A stretch of DNA of 64,000 nucleotides from an uncultured Phocaeicola sp. (GCA_944320845.1 CALUJA010000011.1:1-64000); one strand, 5' to 3'; shown: positions 36,688 to 45,965, counted from the stretch's first letter. The notes: generated by a model not told the origin, from the sequence alone. Numbers and translations are program-made.

Positions 36688-37167
36688 ATGGGACATCACC
36701 AATTAGACAGCTTAGACGAACAGATTTTACGATTGATTGCCAACAATGCGCGCATTCCTTTCCTGGAAGTGGCCCGTGCATGCAACGTGTCGGGTGCCGC
36801 CATCCACCAGCGCATCCAGAAACTGACAAATTTGGGAATCCTGAAAGGCTCTGAATTCATCATCGATCCGGAAAAAATCGGCTATGAAACCTGCGCCTAC
36901 ATCGGATTATATCTGAAAGATCCGGAGCAGTTTGACACTGTGACCGAAGCCCTGAAACATATCCCCGAGGTGGTAGAATGCCATTACACCACGGGACAGT
37001 ATGATATGTTCATCAAAATCTACGCAAGAAACAACCATCATCTGCTGGAGGTCATTCACGACAAGCTCCAGCCCTTGGGACTGGCACGCTCGGAAACCAT
37101 CATCTCATTCCGCGAAGCCATCAAGCGCCAGATGCCCATTATCGGGCTGACCGACGAGAACGAGTGA
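36688..37167 (+). CDS. Lrp/AsnC-family transcriptional regulator
   Basis: 159 residues. N-terminal winged helix (DEQILRLIANNARIPFLEVA; GAAIHQRIQKLTNLGILKG) and a C-terminal RAM ligand-binding domain (about 70-150, with PEVVECHYTTGQYDMFIKIY). Proteins of this type form octamers and respond to amino acids. The neighbours give no regulon: it faces the M64 peptidase promoter, which it could control, and is convergent with folA, whose stop is 3 bases away. Its terminator lies inside folA (37203-37246). Confidence 0.93.
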   Translation: MGHHQLDSLDEQILRLIANNARIPFLEVARACNVSGAAIHQRIQKLTNLGILKGSEFIIDPEKIGYETCAYIGLYLKDPEQFDTVTEALKHIPEVVECHYTTGQYDMFIKIYARNNHHLLEVIHDKLQPLGLARSETIISFREAIKRQMPIIGLTDENE

Positions 37168-37169
37168 TT

Positions 37170-37658
37170 TCAGCGCCGCACGTAATCTACAAAACTATAA
37201 GAGTAGAGATGCCTTTCGTCCGACGGATGGCATTCTCTACTTTTTTCTTGCCACAAATCCTGGTTTATCTCAGGAAAGAAGACATCGGCCGGAGCCTTGT
37301 CATCGTCCACCTCGGTAATGCAAAGCTTGTCGGCTATCGGCATGGCCTCTTCATACAGCGATGCTCCGCCTATCACATACACTTCTTCCTCGCTGCCGCA
37401 ATGCTCCAGCGCCTCGCCCAGCGAATGATAGGTTTCCGCTCCCGCAAAACTCATCTCCTGACGGGTCAGCACAATGTTTCGACGGTTGGGCAGGGCTCCT
37501 TTCGGGAGCGAATCGAACGTTTTACGCCCCATAATGATGGTATGCCCCGTAGTAAGCGACTTGAAGCGTTTCATATCGTTCGGAAGCCAGTACAATAATT
37601 TGTTTTGATACCCGATTCCCCGGTTCTTGTTTATGGCAACAATGACAGATAATACCAT
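37170..37658 (-). CDS. folA: Dihydrofolate reductase
   Basis: 162 residues. It reduces dihydrofolate to tetrahydrofolate with NADPH. Signatures: SVIVAINKNRGIGYQNKLLY with the WLPNDMKRFKSLT segment (catalytic acid Asp), GRKTFDSLP, NRRNIVLTR, VYVIGGASLYEEAM and YSYSFVDYVRR. The start MVLSVIVAIN (37658) is the family start; the open frame extends to 37778 into thyA without homology. It lies 43 bases after thyA in one operon. Its last 25 codons also encode the terminator of the convergent lrp gene. Confidence 0.95.
   Translation of the reverse strand: MVLSVIVAINKNRGIGYQNKLLYWLPNDMKRFKSLTTGHTIIMGRKTFDSLPKGALPNRRNIVLTRQEMSFAGAETYHSLGEALEHCGSEEEVYVIGGASLYEEAMPIADKLCITEVDDDKAPADVFFPEINQDLWQEKSRECHPSDERHLYSYSFVDYVRR
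37203..37246 (+). terminator. lrp terminator embedded in the folA coding sequence
   Basis: Arms 37203-37213 and 37229-37240 pair over 11 bp with one bulged base and are followed by T6 (37241-37246) on the plus strand. The whole element lies in the 3' part of the opposite-strand folA gene and encodes part of its C-terminus. Confidence 0.75.
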
Positions 37659-37701
37659 TTGCTCTATTTTTTCAATGTGAAACACAACTTTGGCTACAGA
37701 C

Positions 37702-38496
37702 TCAGACAGACACTTTCCCGGCAATATGCGGCCACGGGTCATATCCTTCGAGCTGAAAGTCCTCGTATCTGAAATCAAAGATATTCTTTATGTCGGGATT
37801 CAGCTTCATTACCGGCAGAGGACGGGGCTCACGCGTAAGCTGCAAGTCGACCTGCTCCAGATGGTTCAGGTAAATGTGCGCGTCGCCTAAGGTATGGACG
37901 AAATCTCCCGCCTTCAGTCCGGTGACTTGCGCCATCATCTGGAGCAGCAGGGCATAGGAAGCGATGTTGAACGGCACGCCCAAAAAAGTGTCTGCACTGC
38001 GCTGATACATCTGCAGGCTTAACCGTCCTTCAGCCACATAGAATTGAAAAAACATGTGGCAAGGGGGAAGATTCATGTTCTTCAGGTCGGCCACATTCCA
38101 TGCATTCACAATAATCCGGCGCGAATCCGGATTATGCCTGATTGTGTCAACAGCTTCCGCTATCTGGTCGATGAACCCGCCGTCGTAAGCAGGCCACGAA
38201 CGCCACTGATACCCGTAGATATGCCCCAGGTCGCCGTTTTCATCCGCCCATTCGTTCCAGATGCGCACGCCGTTTTCCTGCAGATACCTCACGTTTGTGT
38301 CTCCTTTCAACATCCATAGCAACTCATGGATAATGGATTTCAAATGCAGCTTCTTGGTGGTTACAAGGGGGAAACCCTCATCCAGATTAAAGCGCATCTG
38401 ATGTCCGAATATGCTGACGGTTCCTGTTCCCGTGCGGTCTTCCTTTCTTACTCCTTCGGTACGTATGCGGCGGAGCAGGTCCAAATATTGTTTCAT
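37702..38496 (-). CDS. thyA: Thymidylate synthase
   Basis: 264 residues, the same length as the E. coli enzyme. It methylates dUMP with methylene-tetrahydrofolate. The catalytic cysteine lies in [12 protein letters not shown]; other signatures are [49 protein letters not shown] and HIYLNH. The start [11 protein letters not shown] (38496) matches the family and lies 49 bases downstream of a perfect -7 box (38545-38552), which excludes the longer frame. First gene of the thyA-folA operon. Confidence 0.97.
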   Translation of the reverse strand: MKQYLDLLRRIRTEGVRKEDRTGTGTVSIFGHQMRFNLDEGFPLVTTKKLHLKSIIHELLWMLKGDTNVRYLQENGVRIWNEWADENGDLGHIYGYQWRSWPAYDGGFIDQIAEAVDTIRHNPDSRRIIVNAWNVADLKNMNLPPCHMFFQFYVAEGRLSLQMYQRSADTFLGVPFNIASYALLLQMMAQVTGLKAGDFVHTLGDAHIYLNHLEQVDLQLTREPRPLPVMKLNPDIKNIFDFRYEDFQLEGYDPWPHIAGKVSV

Positions 38497-38544
38497 CGCT
38501 TCCGAATTGACTTTTAAAATACGAACATTTTCTATAACGGGGGA

Positions 38545-38552
38545 CAAAGGTA
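38545..38552 (-). promoter_or_regulatory. -7 box for thyA-folA
   Basis: TACCTTTG on the minus strand, perfect to TAnnTTTG, 49 bases before the thyA ATG at 38496. The 200 bases from here to the divergent box at 38760 contain no supported gene. Confidence 0.65.
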
Positions 38553-38759
38553 AGAAATATGCCGGAATTTATCAAGCTTCTTCAGCATCCGCCAGCCCCA
38601 GGCCCGTTTCGTCCCGTCCCTCCACGCCCTGCCGGTGTCTTTGTTGCAGGGGCAAGCGAAGCGTCTGCTCCTGCAATAAAAAAATCCCGTCCGGCCAAAA
38701 CCCCACTTGGCCCAGCATGAAAAAGAGAAGAAGCAGAAGCAAGATTCATTTAATTTGCG

Positions 38760-38767
38760 TATCTTTG
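38760..38767 (+). promoter_or_regulatory. -7 box for the radical SAM gene
   Basis: TATCTTTG, perfect to TAnnTTTG, 20 bases before the ATG at 38788. Confidence 0.65.
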
Positions 38768-38787
38768 CGGGCAAACGGTAACTTCCC

Positions 38788-39717
38788 ATGAAAGAAAGCA
38801 TACGATACAACGATTTTGCCGGCTTCCTGACGCAGCAATTCCCCTTCAAGGTACAGAAGATTTCGGTCAACGCAGGATTTACCTGCCCCAACCGCGACGG
38901 AAGCAAAGGCTACGGCGGGTGTACGTACTGCAACAACCAGACATTCAATCCTGAATACTGCAGCGGAGGGAAAAGCATAACGCAGCAGCTGGAAGAGGGA
39001 AAACTGTTTTTCGCGCACAAGTATCCCCAGATGAAATATCTGGCCTACTTTCAGGCCTATACCAACACTTACGGAGAGCTGAGCAGGCTGAAAGAAATGT
39101 ATGAGGAAGCGCTCCGGGTAAAGGATGTGGAGGGACTGGTCATAGGAACTCGTCCGGACTGCATGCCGGACGAACTGCTCGACTATCTGGAAAGGCTGAA
39201 CAAGGAAACCTTCCTGCTTGTGGAATACGGGATAGAAAGTACGGAAAACCGCACGCTAAAGCGGATTAACCGCGGACATACGTTCGAATGCTCGGCCGAA
39301 ACCATACGCCGCACCGCCGGACGCGGCATCCGGACAGGCGGTCATGTGATTTTGGGACTGCCCGGAGAAGGAACTGAAACCCTGCTGGCCCAGGCGGAGA
39401 AAATATCCGAACTGCCGCTGACCACCCTGAAAATGCACCAGCTGCAGCTGATAAAGGGCACACGCATGGCACATGAGTATGAAACGAACCCGCAAGACTT
39501 CCACCTCTACACGGCAGACGAGTACATCGACCTGGTCATCGGATATGTGGAACGGCTCCGTCCGAATCTTGTACTGGAGCGTTTCGTCTCGCAATCGCCT
39601 AAAGAACTGCTTATCGCCCCTGACTGGGGGCTGAAGAACCACGAATTCAGCTGCCGGATAAGGAAGCGGATGCGCGAGAGAGATACCTGGCAAGGGAAAT
39701 ATTATAACCATAAATAA
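38788..39717 (+). CDS. Radical SAM protein of the TIGR01212/YhcC type
   Basis: 309 residues. The cluster cysteines lie in TCPNRDGSKGYGGCTYCNNQ (about 31-50), spaced wider than the canonical CxxxCxxC and typical of this group. YLAYFQAYTNTY, GTRPDCMPDELLDYL, EYGIESTENRTLKRINRGH and GHVILGLPGEGTETLL follow the Elp3-like pattern. The E. coli homologue is of uncertain function. It is followed by the flavodiiron gene after 8 bases, so the two share a transcript. Confidence 0.9.
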   Translation: MKESIRYNDFAGFLTQQFPFKVQKISVNAGFTCPNRDGSKGYGGCTYCNNQTFNPEYCSGGKSITQQLEEGKLFFAHKYPQMKYLAYFQAYTNTYGELSRLKEMYEEALRVKDVEGLVIGTRPDCMPDELLDYLERLNKETFLLVEYGIESTENRTLKRINRGHTFECSAETIRRTAGRGIRTGGHVILGLPGEGTETLLAQAEKISELPLTTLKMHQLQLIKGTRMAHEYETNPQDFHLYTADEYIDLVIGYVERLRPNLVLERFVSQSPKELLIAPDWGLKNHEFSCRIRKRMRERDTWQGKYYNHK

Positions 39718-39725
39718 ATCACAAC

Positions 39726-40919
39726 ATGGAACTAAAAGGAAAAGTACATTATGTAGGCGTAAACGACCGGACAAAAGCTCTGTTCGAAAACTTATGGCCG
39801 CTGCCTTACGGCGTTTCTTACAACTCTTATCTGATAGCCGACGACGAGATGGTGGCCTTGGTAGACACGGTAGATGTGGCTTTCTTTGAGGTTTACCTTA
39901 AGAAGATACGCAACATCATCGGCGACCGGAAAATCAATTATCTAATCATAAACCACATGGAGCCAGACCATTCGGGCTCTATCGCACTAATCAAACAATA
40001 TTATCCCGACATCATACTGGTAGGAAACAAGAAGACTTTCGACATGGTGGAAGGATACTACGGCGTTACGGGCGACCGCTACGTGGTGGGAGAAGGCGAC
40101 TTCCTGAAGCTGGGCCACCACAATCTGCGCTTTTACCTGATTCCGATGGTGCATTGGCCCGAAACGATGGTTACATTCGACGAGACTGAAGGCATCCTCT
40201 TCTCCGGCGATGCCTTCGGATGCTTCGGCGCACTGAACGGCGGATGCATAGACAAGAACATCAATACCGACATCTACTGGAACGAGATGCGCCGCTATTA
40301 CTCCAACATCGTGGGAAAATTCGGCAATCCAGTGCAGAAAGCCTTGCAGAAATGCGGCGGACTGCCCATCAAGATGATTTGTTCCACACACGGACCGGTA
40401 TGGGAGGAAAAGATTCCCCAAGTAATCGACATGTATGACAAGATGAGCCGCTATCAGGGCGAAGAAGGGGTGGTCATTGTCTACGGCACAATGTACGGAA
40501 ACACCGAGCAACTGGCAGAAACCATCGCCGAAGAGCTGAGTGCGCAGGGCATAAAGAACATTGTCATGCACAATGCCTCTCATACGCACCATTCATACAT
40601 CCTGGCCGATGTATTCAAATACAAAGGACTGATAGTGGGATGCACGACTTACAACATGAATCTGTATCCGGAAGTCCAGTCACTGCTCGACAAGATAGCG
40701 GCCCGCGAGATGAAGAACCGTGTCATCGGATACTTCGGCTCCTATACCTGGGCCAGTGCGGCTGTGAAGAAACTGGGCGAATATGCCGAAAAGCTGAAAT
40801 TTGAAGTGGTGGGAAATCCGATAGAGATGAAGCAAAGCATGAAGACGGACAATTACCTCCAGGCCAAAGAACTTGCCAAAGCCATGGCCGACCGCCTGAA
40901 AGCCGACCGGAACCAATGA
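39726..40919 (+). CDS. Flavodiiron protein (FprA-type A flavoprotein)
   Basis: 397 residues. An N-terminal metallo-beta-lactamase-like domain (about 1-250) carries all diiron ligands: NHMEPDHSG (His, Glu, Asp, His), MVHWPETM (His), LFSGDAFG (Asp) and STHGPVW (His). A C-terminal flavodoxin domain follows (VYGTMYGNTEQLAETIAEEL, then SYTWASAAVKKLGE). Such proteins reduce O2 to water, or NO, and protect anaerobes. The electron donor is usually rubredoxin, not found here. It is second in the radical SAM operon and ends at a strong bidirectional terminator. Confidence 0.95.
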   Translation: MELKGKVHYVGVNDRTKALFENLWPLPYGVSYNSYLIADDEMVALVDTVDVAFFEVYLKKIRNIIGDRKINYLIINHMEPDHSGSIALIKQYYPDIILVGNKKTFDMVEGYYGVTGDRYVVGEGDFLKLGHHNLRFYLIPMVHWPETMVTFDETEGILFSGDAFGCFGALNGGCIDKNINTDIYWNEMRRYYSNIVGKFGNPVQKALQKCGGLPIKMICSTHGPVWEEKIPQVIDMYDKMSRYQGEEGVVIVYGTMYGNTEQLAETIAEELSAQGIKNIVMHNASHTHHSYILADVFKYKGLIVGCTTYNMNLYPEVQSLLDKIAAREMKNRVIGYFGSYTWASAAVKKLGEYAEKLKFEVVGNPIEMKQSMKTDNYLQAKELAKAMADRLKADRNQ

Positions 40920-40937
40920 CCGGCTGTAGAAATCCGG

Positions 40938-40979
40938 GCATGAAAAAGGCAGACCGCAAAGGCCTGCCTTTTTTCATGC
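40938..40979. terminator. Bidirectional terminator between the flavodiiron and mscS-type genes
   Basis: Arms 40938-40952 and 40964-40979 pair over 15 bp with one bulged T (GCATGAAAAAGGCAG). A5 and T6 runs within the arms make it work on both strands. Convergent genes flank it. Confidence 0.85.
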
Positions 40980-41003
40980 AATATCGAAAACGCCGATACA
41001 TGC

Positions 41004-41864
41004 TCAATCTTTTGCCTGATGCACCGTAAGCTGCGGATACGGGAAGCCGATGCCTTCTTTGTTGAAGGTTTCATAGACAATCCTGTTCATGTCAAAATAC
41101 ACATCCCAATAGTCGCTGCTTTTCGTCCACACGCGCACTTTTATGTCTACGCTGCTGGCCGAGAGAGCGTCCAGCCCGACAAACGGAGCGGGACTCTTCA
41201 GTATACGCTCGTCTGCCGCAATGATACGGTCAAGAACTGCCTTCACGCGCTCGTAATCCTCGCCGTATTCCACGCCGAAGACCCATTCGGCGCGGCGCGT
41301 TACCTGCCGACTATAGTTGGTAACAGCATCACTGCTCAACGTTCCGTTAGGGACATAAATGATTTTGTTGTCGAGCGTAGTCAGGATGGTATGGAATATC
41401 TGAATCTCTTTCACCGTACCGCTCGCATCGTTTGTCTCGATGTAATCGCCCACCTTATAGGGCTTGAAGACCAGAATGATTAGTCCGCCCGCAAAGTTTG
41501 AAAGGTTTCCCGACAATGCCATACCCACGGCAACGCCGGCAGATGCCAGCAATGCGGCAAGGCTGGTGGTTTCCACTCCCAGTTTGCTGATGATGGCAAA
41601 AGCCAATACAAGGTTCAATATCAGGCTTACGAGACTGCGCAAAAATGTTTGCACGCTAACCTCCAGCTTCCTTCTCTCTAATATTTTCGCCAGCAGCTTA
41701 TTGATTTGCTTGATTACGAACCTACCGATAATGTAAATCAATACGGCCGCAAGGATGTCTTTCCCCATCTCTATCGCCCAGTTCAACAGCTTGTCAAGAA
41801 TTTGTTCTACATTAATCTTCGAAGCTATCTTCGATGAAGCGTCCAACAATGTAACTAAAAACAT
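41004..41864 (-). CDS. MscS-family mechanosensitive channel
   Basis: 286 residues, like E. coli MscS. Three hydrophobic helices lie at about 30-48, 68-90 and 95-115; the pore helix is seen as AALLASAGVAVGMALSGNLS with the Gly/Ala pattern. The beta domain follows with FKPYKVGDYIETNDASGTV and KIIYVPNGTLSSDAVTNYSR. It would open under hypo-osmotic shock. It is the last gene of an msrA-sua5-mscS transcript, 41 bases after the sua5-like gene. Confidence 0.93.
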   Translation of the reverse strand: MFLVTLLDASSKIASKINVEQILDKLLNWAIEMGKDILAAVLIYIIGRFVIKQINKLLAKILERRKLEVSVQTFLRSLVSLILNLVLAFAIISKLGVETTSLAALLASAGVAVGMALSGNLSNFAGGLIILVFKPYKVGDYIETNDASGTVKEIQIFHTILTTLDNKIIYVPNGTLSSDAVTNYSRQVTRRAEWVFGVEYGEDYERVKAVLDRIIAADERILKSPAPFVGLDALSASSVDIKVRVWTKSSDYWDVYFDMNRIVYETFNKEGIGFPYPQLTVHQAKD

Positions 41865-41905
41865 AATTTTCCTTCTTTCTAAAAAACTTTTTTATCAATA
41901 TCCAA

Positions 41906-42517
41906 TCAATTTTCCAACACGCCCTTTCCCTGACGGACTATTTCGGGCTCATCTCCGCAACAGTTGATGACCGTCGAAGGCTCTATCCCGCCCATTCCGC
42001 CATCAATGACCAAATCCACCTTGCCGCCGAACTTTTCGTCTATCAACTCAGGGTCTGTAACATATTCAATGTCTTCCCCTTCTTTCAAAGGAAGAGTCGT
42101 GGTCAGAATCGGAGCATCCAGCATCCGGCATATATCACGGATGATGTTATTGTCGGGCACACGGATACCCACCTCCTTACGGTTGCGGAATATCTTCGGC
42201 AGGCGGCTGTCGGCGTTCAGGATAAAAGTGAACGGGCCAGGCAGCGTACGCTTCATCAGCTTAAAGGTAGCGTTGCTCACACGGGCATACTCGCTGATGT
42301 TGCTTAGGTCATAACAAATGACAGACAGGTTATGTTTGCGCGGATCGATACTTTTAAGCTTGCAGATGCGCTCGATGGGACGCTCTTTCAAAGCATGACA
42401 ACCGATGGCATACATCGTGTCTGTCGGGTAAATGATAGTACCCCCGTCGTTCAGAATATCGACCACCCGCTGCAAGTCATCGGGATTATTGTTTTTTTCA
42501 TACAGCTTCAGCATCAT
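41906..42517 (-). CDS. L-threonylcarbamoyladenylate synthase family (Sua5/YciO/YrdC)
   Basis: 203 residues. The family makes threonylcarbamoyl-AMP, the first step of tRNA t6A synthesis. Visible features: GGTIIYPTDTMYAIGCHA, ICKLKSIDPRKHNLSVIC, LPGPFTFIL, RVPDNNIIRDIC and DGGMGGIEPSTVINC. The lysine-poor KSIDPRKHNLS segment is closer to YciO-type proteins than to classical TsaC, so it may be the bona fide enzyme or a YciO paralogue. It starts 3 bases after msrA. Confidence 0.88.
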   Translation of the reverse strand: MMLKLYEKNNNPDDLQRVVDILNDGGTIIYPTDTMYAIGCHALKERPIERICKLKSIDPRKHNLSVICYDLSNISEYARVSNATFKLMKRTLPGPFTFILNADSRLPKIFRNRKEVGIRVPDNNIIRDICRMLDAPILTTTLPLKEGEDIEYVTDPELIDEKFGGKVDLVIDGGMGGIEPSTVINCCGDEPEIVRQGKGVLEN

Positions 42518-42520
42518 ATC

Positions 42521-43015
42521 TCAGAACTTTTTCACGCGGATATGGCAATAAGGCTCGCCTCCCGTCTTGTCATAATACTGCTGATGATAGTCTTCCGCCT
42601 TCCAGAAGACAGTAGCCGGCGTCAGTCTGGTATTCACTTCATAACCTTTTGAGCGAAGCAGCTCCATCACTTCCTCCGCCTGCCGCTTCTGCCGCTCGGA
42701 AAGATAAAAGATTTCGCTGCGGTATTGCGGCCCGATATCCGGGCCTTGCCCGTCTGTCTGCGCGGGGTCATGGATTTCAAAAAACAGCTTGCACAAATCT
42801 GTAAAGGATGTCTGCTCCGGATCATACTCAACTTCCGTAGCTTCTGCATGGCCGGTAACATGCGCCTTCACTTCCTCATAGGTAGGATGCTCCTTATATC
42901 CTCCGATATAGCCTACGGTAGAGCGGACTACTCCCTTGGCACGCTCAAACTGATGCTGAGCCCCCCAGAAACATCCGCAGGCAAAAATAGCTTTCTCCGT
43001 CTTCATTTCAGTCAT
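42521..43015 (-). CDS. msrA: Peptide-methionine (S)-S-oxide reductase
   Basis: 164 residues. The catalytic cysteine lies in FACGCFWGAQHQF near the N-terminus, followed by GVVRSTVGYIGGYKEHPTYEEV, ATEVEYDP and QTDGQGPDIGPQYRSEIFY, all standard MsrA signatures. It repairs methionine sulfoxide in proteins. No MsrB domain is fused. A perfect -7 box lies 24 bases upstream (43039-43046), so it heads the msrA-sua5-mscS operon. Confidence 0.95.
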   Translation of the reverse strand: MTEMKTEKAIFACGCFWGAQHQFERAKGVVRSTVGYIGGYKEHPTYEEVKAHVTGHAEATEVEYDPEQTSFTDLCKLFFEIHDPAQTDGQGPDIGPQYRSEIFYLSERQKRQAEEVMELLRSKGYEVNTRLTPATVFWKAEDYHQQYYDKTGGEPYCHIRVKKF

Positions 43016-43038
43016 GATGTCTTAATATAATAATCGTT

Positions 43039-43046
43039 CAAACTTA
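43039..43046 (-). promoter_or_regulatory. -7 box for msrA
   Basis: TAAGTTTG on the minus strand, perfect to TAnnTTTG, 24 bases before the ATG at 43015. Confidence 0.6.
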
Positions 43047-43089
43047 CAAAAAGTTTTTAATATAACGGCCATTACCCTGACAAATACAT

Positions 43090-43097
43090 TACTTTTG
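43090..43097 (+). promoter_or_regulatory. -7 box for the TPR gene
   Basis: TACTTTTG, perfect to TAnnTTTG, 20 bases before the ATG at 43117. Confidence 0.6.
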
Positions 43098-43116
43098 CCC
43101 GAAAACTTACGAAAAA

Positions 43117-43947
43117 ATGAACCGGACACTTTTGACAATCCTGCTGGCATGCCTGACAGCCGCCCTGCCTGTCAAGGCACAATCTTCATACAACGAGCTT
43201 GTGGAAGAAGCGATGAAGTGTATAAAGCTTGACAGTCTGGCGCAAGCGGAGAATCTTTTCAGGCAAGCCCTGAAGACCGACCCGACAAACGCGCGAAACG
43301 CTCTGGTCTTTTCCAACCTCGGGACGGTATTGAAACGGCAGGGGAAAACGGACGAAGCCATCAGCAACTATACGTTTGCGCTGAACATCACGCCTTATGC
43401 CACATCTATCCTGCTCAACCGCGCCGCCTTGTATCTGGAAAAAGGCATGCAGGACAAGGCATACATCGATTACTGCAATGTGATAGACCTGATTCCGGAC
43501 AACACAGAGGCAAGGCTGTTCCGGGCATATATCTATATGCAGCGGCGGCAATACGACGAAGCACGGATTGACTACAATGCCATACTGGGAAAAGACATGA
43601 AAAACCGTACAGCCCGGCTCGGCATCGTGATGCTCGACCAGAAGGAAGGGCGCTATCCGGCCGCACGCGACGGGCTGAACCTGCTCTTGCAGGAGTATCC
43701 GCACGACACGACCCTGCTGAAAATGCGCGCCAACCTTGAATTGGAGCAAAACCGTCCGGACATCGCACTGATTGACATCGACCAGATTCTGTCCGTCAAC
43801 CCGTCAGACGCTGAAGCGTATGTGATGAAAGGAGACATCTGCCTCACCCAAAAGAAAAAAGACGAGGCACGAAAGGCATACGAACAGGCCATCGCACACG
43901 GAATCCCGCGGCCGGAACTGAACGACAGGCTGATGCAATGCAAATAG
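43117..43947 (+). CDS. Secreted tetratricopeptide-repeat protein
   Basis: 276 residues with a signal peptide (NRTLLTILLACLTAALPVKA). At least six TPR units follow, for example ARNALVFSNLGTVLKRQGKT, ATSILLNRAALYLEKGMQDK, RLFRAYIYMQRRQYDEARID and EAYVMKGDICLTQKKKDEAR. No enzymatic domain; a periplasmic scaffold or chaperone role is likely. It is monocistronic and convergent with the helicase gene. Confidence 0.9.
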   Translation: MNRTLLTILLACLTAALPVKAQSSYNELVEEAMKCIKLDSLAQAENLFRQALKTDPTNARNALVFSNLGTVLKRQGKTDEAISNYTFALNITPYATSILLNRAALYLEKGMQDKAYIDYCNVIDLIPDNTEARLFRAYIYMQRRQYDEARIDYNAILGKDMKNRTARLGIVMLDQKEGRYPAARDGLNLLLQEYPHDTTLLKMRANLELEQNRPDIALIDIDQILSVNPSDAEAYVMKGDICLTQKKKDEARKAYEQAIAHGIPRPELNDRLMQCK

Positions 43948-44034
43948 CATACTGTCAAAACCGCCGGATTGTCTTGACCGAAAGGCAGGACGGAAGTATC
44001 AGACAGGCCGGATGACCCGACAAAGGCATCCCGC

Positions 44035-45918
44035 CTACAAGCCCTTTATGTAGTCGTACAGCTTCCGGTAAAAGGCATGCCATGTCAGTGTCGAGGCATC
44101 GCCCAGGATAATCAGCTTCATGCGGGCACGGGTGATGGCTACATTCATGCGGCGCAGGTCGTTGAGAAAGCCAATCTGACCTTCTTCATTGGCACGGACC
44201 AGACTAATCAGTATCACATCGCGCTCCTGCCCCTGAAAACCGTCGACTGTATTGACCGTTATCAGCGGACGGTAAGGCTTAAAAAACGAATCACACCTCA
44301 TCAGCTGCCTGAGATACTGCACTTGTGCCTTATAAGGGGAGATTATCCCCACATCAATGCGCTCTGACAGGAAACGCTCCCGCCCAATCCGCGTAATGTA
44401 TTGCTTAAGCTGCCCGATGCACAGCTCTGCCTCCGGCTTGTTGATACGCCCGTAGCTTTCGCCTATGAACTCCTCGTTGCAGTCCATACCTTCCGTGTTC
44501 ACCCACTCTATCGGCGTATCGAAATCAAGGATGCTGCGGTATTTTACCTCAGGAGCAGACCGCAGCACTCCCCCATAAAACCACTCGGATGAAAAGCGCA
44601 TAATCTCATCGTTCATGCGGTATTGCAGCGTGAGAAGCGAAACAACGCCGGGTTTGTTGCGCACCACAGCCTGCATCAGCGTCTCTCCCAGTCCGCCGCG
44701 AAGCGCTTCATAACACTTTACTGTAGGAGGAAGCTGGCAATGGTCTCCGGCAAAAATCACGCGGTCTGCCTTCGCAATGGGAATCCAGCAAGCCGCTTCG
44801 AGCGCTTGGGCGGCTTCATCGATGAACAAGGTGCCGAACTTCTGTCCCATCAACAGGCGGTTGGCACTGCTTACCAGTGTACAGGCTATCACCCGCGCTT
44901 CACTAAAGAGGGATTCATTGATGCGAATCTCCAGTTCCGTGGCACGGTCTTTCAGCGAATTTATCTTCTGACGGATGTTTTCACGCTCCGCACCTTTCCG
45001 ATTGCGGGAGTAAAGCTCACGGATGGCGCGGCGGATTCCCCACAGATGCGGATAATCGGGATGAGACTCAAAGCGCCGTTCGTAAGTAAACGAAAGCATC
45101 TTGTCGTTTACCCGGCTCGGATTGCCGATTCGGAGCACGCTGACCCCGCGGTCGACCAGTTTCTCGCTAATCCAGTCCACAGCCATATTGCTCTGGGCAC
45201 AGACCAGAACCTGGCTTTCCCGGTGCAAAGTTTCATAAATGGCCTCCACAAGGGTGGTTGTCTTGCCTGTTCCCGGAGGGCCATGGACAATCGCCACATC
45301 TTTGGCATGAAGCACCTTGTTTACGGCCGCCTCCTGAGCCGGATTGAGCCAGGGGAAACGTATCGGCTGGAAAGAGAAGGAAGAGGCCGGATGCGCACCG
45401 TGAAAAATTTCGCGCAGTTCGGCCAGACGGTTGTTCTTGGCCGAAATCACCCGCTTCAGCGCATCAAACATGAGGCGATAGCTGGTTTCGTCGAAATAAA
45501 GCTGCACCCCAAGCACCTCTTTGCCCTGCAAAGCGAGCAAAGCGTCCGGCCCGGAAAGAATAACGACCATCCGGTCTTCATCCACATAGTTCACCGTTGC
45601 GGTGAAGTCGAGATAAGACAGGCGTCCCGTCGCATCCTGCGTAAAGAAGCATACCGGCCGCCCGTATTCAAACAAATGCTCTATCTCCTTATCCTCGCGC
45701 CGTTCCACCTCTACGACCAGTTGGTTTAAGGCATTATAATAGTTCCGCCCAAGATTCAGCGGATACCAGCACATGCCCCGCTTTATCTTGCGCCCCACTC
45801 CCATCAGTTCAGTCTGCTGCTTGAACTGCTCCTTTTCATATTCATACTCCATCTTCAGCAAATCATAATGGTGCTGCAAGCGGAGTATGGGCGAATGTAA
45901 CGCTGCGTTGTCTCCCAT
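44035..45918 (-). CDS. Upf1/IGHMBP2-like superfamily 1 helicase
   Basis: 627 residues. Helicase motifs in order: Walker A VHGPPGTGKTTTLVEAI (about 213), Walker B LFIDEAAQALEAACW, motif III IFAGDHCQLPPTVK, LLTLQYRMNDEIM, motif V NTVDGFQGQERDVILISLVR and motif VI RRMNVAITRARMKLI. An N-terminal beta-barrel region precedes the motor, as in IGHMBP2/SMUBP-2. It probably acts on DNA or RNA 5' to 3'; the bacterial role is unknown. No nuclease domain is seen. A perfect -7 box lies 40 bases upstream (45958-45965). Confidence 0.9.
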   Translation of the reverse strand: MGDNAALHSPILRLQHHYDLLKMEYEYEKEQFKQQTELMGVGRKIKRGMCWYPLNLGRNYYNALNQLVVEVERREDKEIEHLFEYGRPVCFFTQDATGRLSYLDFTATVNYVDEDRMVVILSGPDALLALQGKEVLGVQLYFDETSYRLMFDALKRVISAKNNRLAELREIFHGAHPASSFSFQPIRFPWLNPAQEAAVNKVLHAKDVAIVHGPPGTGKTTTLVEAIYETLHRESQVLVCAQSNMAVDWISEKLVDRGVSVLRIGNPSRVNDKMLSFTYERRFESHPDYPHLWGIRRAIRELYSRNRKGAERENIRQKINSLKDRATELEIRINESLFSEARVIACTLVSSANRLLMGQKFGTLFIDEAAQALEAACWIPIAKADRVIFAGDHCQLPPTVKCYEALRGGLGETLMQAVVRNKPGVVSLLTLQYRMNDEIMRFSSEWFYGGVLRSAPEVKYRSILDFDTPIEWVNTEGMDCNEEFIGESYGRINKPEAELCIGQLKQYITRIGRERFLSERIDVGIISPYKAQVQYLRQLMRCDSFFKPYRPLITVNTVDGFQGQERDVILISLVRANEEGQIGFLNDLRRMNVAITRARMKLIILGDASTLTWHAFYRKLYDYIKGL

Positions 45919-45957
45919 CTTTCATCTTTTTCCGGGTATCCCGCCCCGGTTTTCATG

Positions 45958-45965
45958 CAAAGGTA
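45958..45965 (-). promoter_or_regulatory. -7 box for the helicase gene
   Basis: TACCTTTG on the minus strand, perfect to TAnnTTTG, 40 bases before the ATG at 45918. The rest of the gap to 46150 shows no further signal. Confidence 0.6.

Noticed and set aside
43117-43947. DNA repeat array in the TPR gene
   Set aside because: Periodicity is at protein level only; no repeated DNA units or spacers, so not a CRISPR or satellite.
44623-45729. Long open frame antisense to the helicase gene
   Set aside because: The opposite strand carries all SF1 helicase motifs; this frame has no family resemblance.
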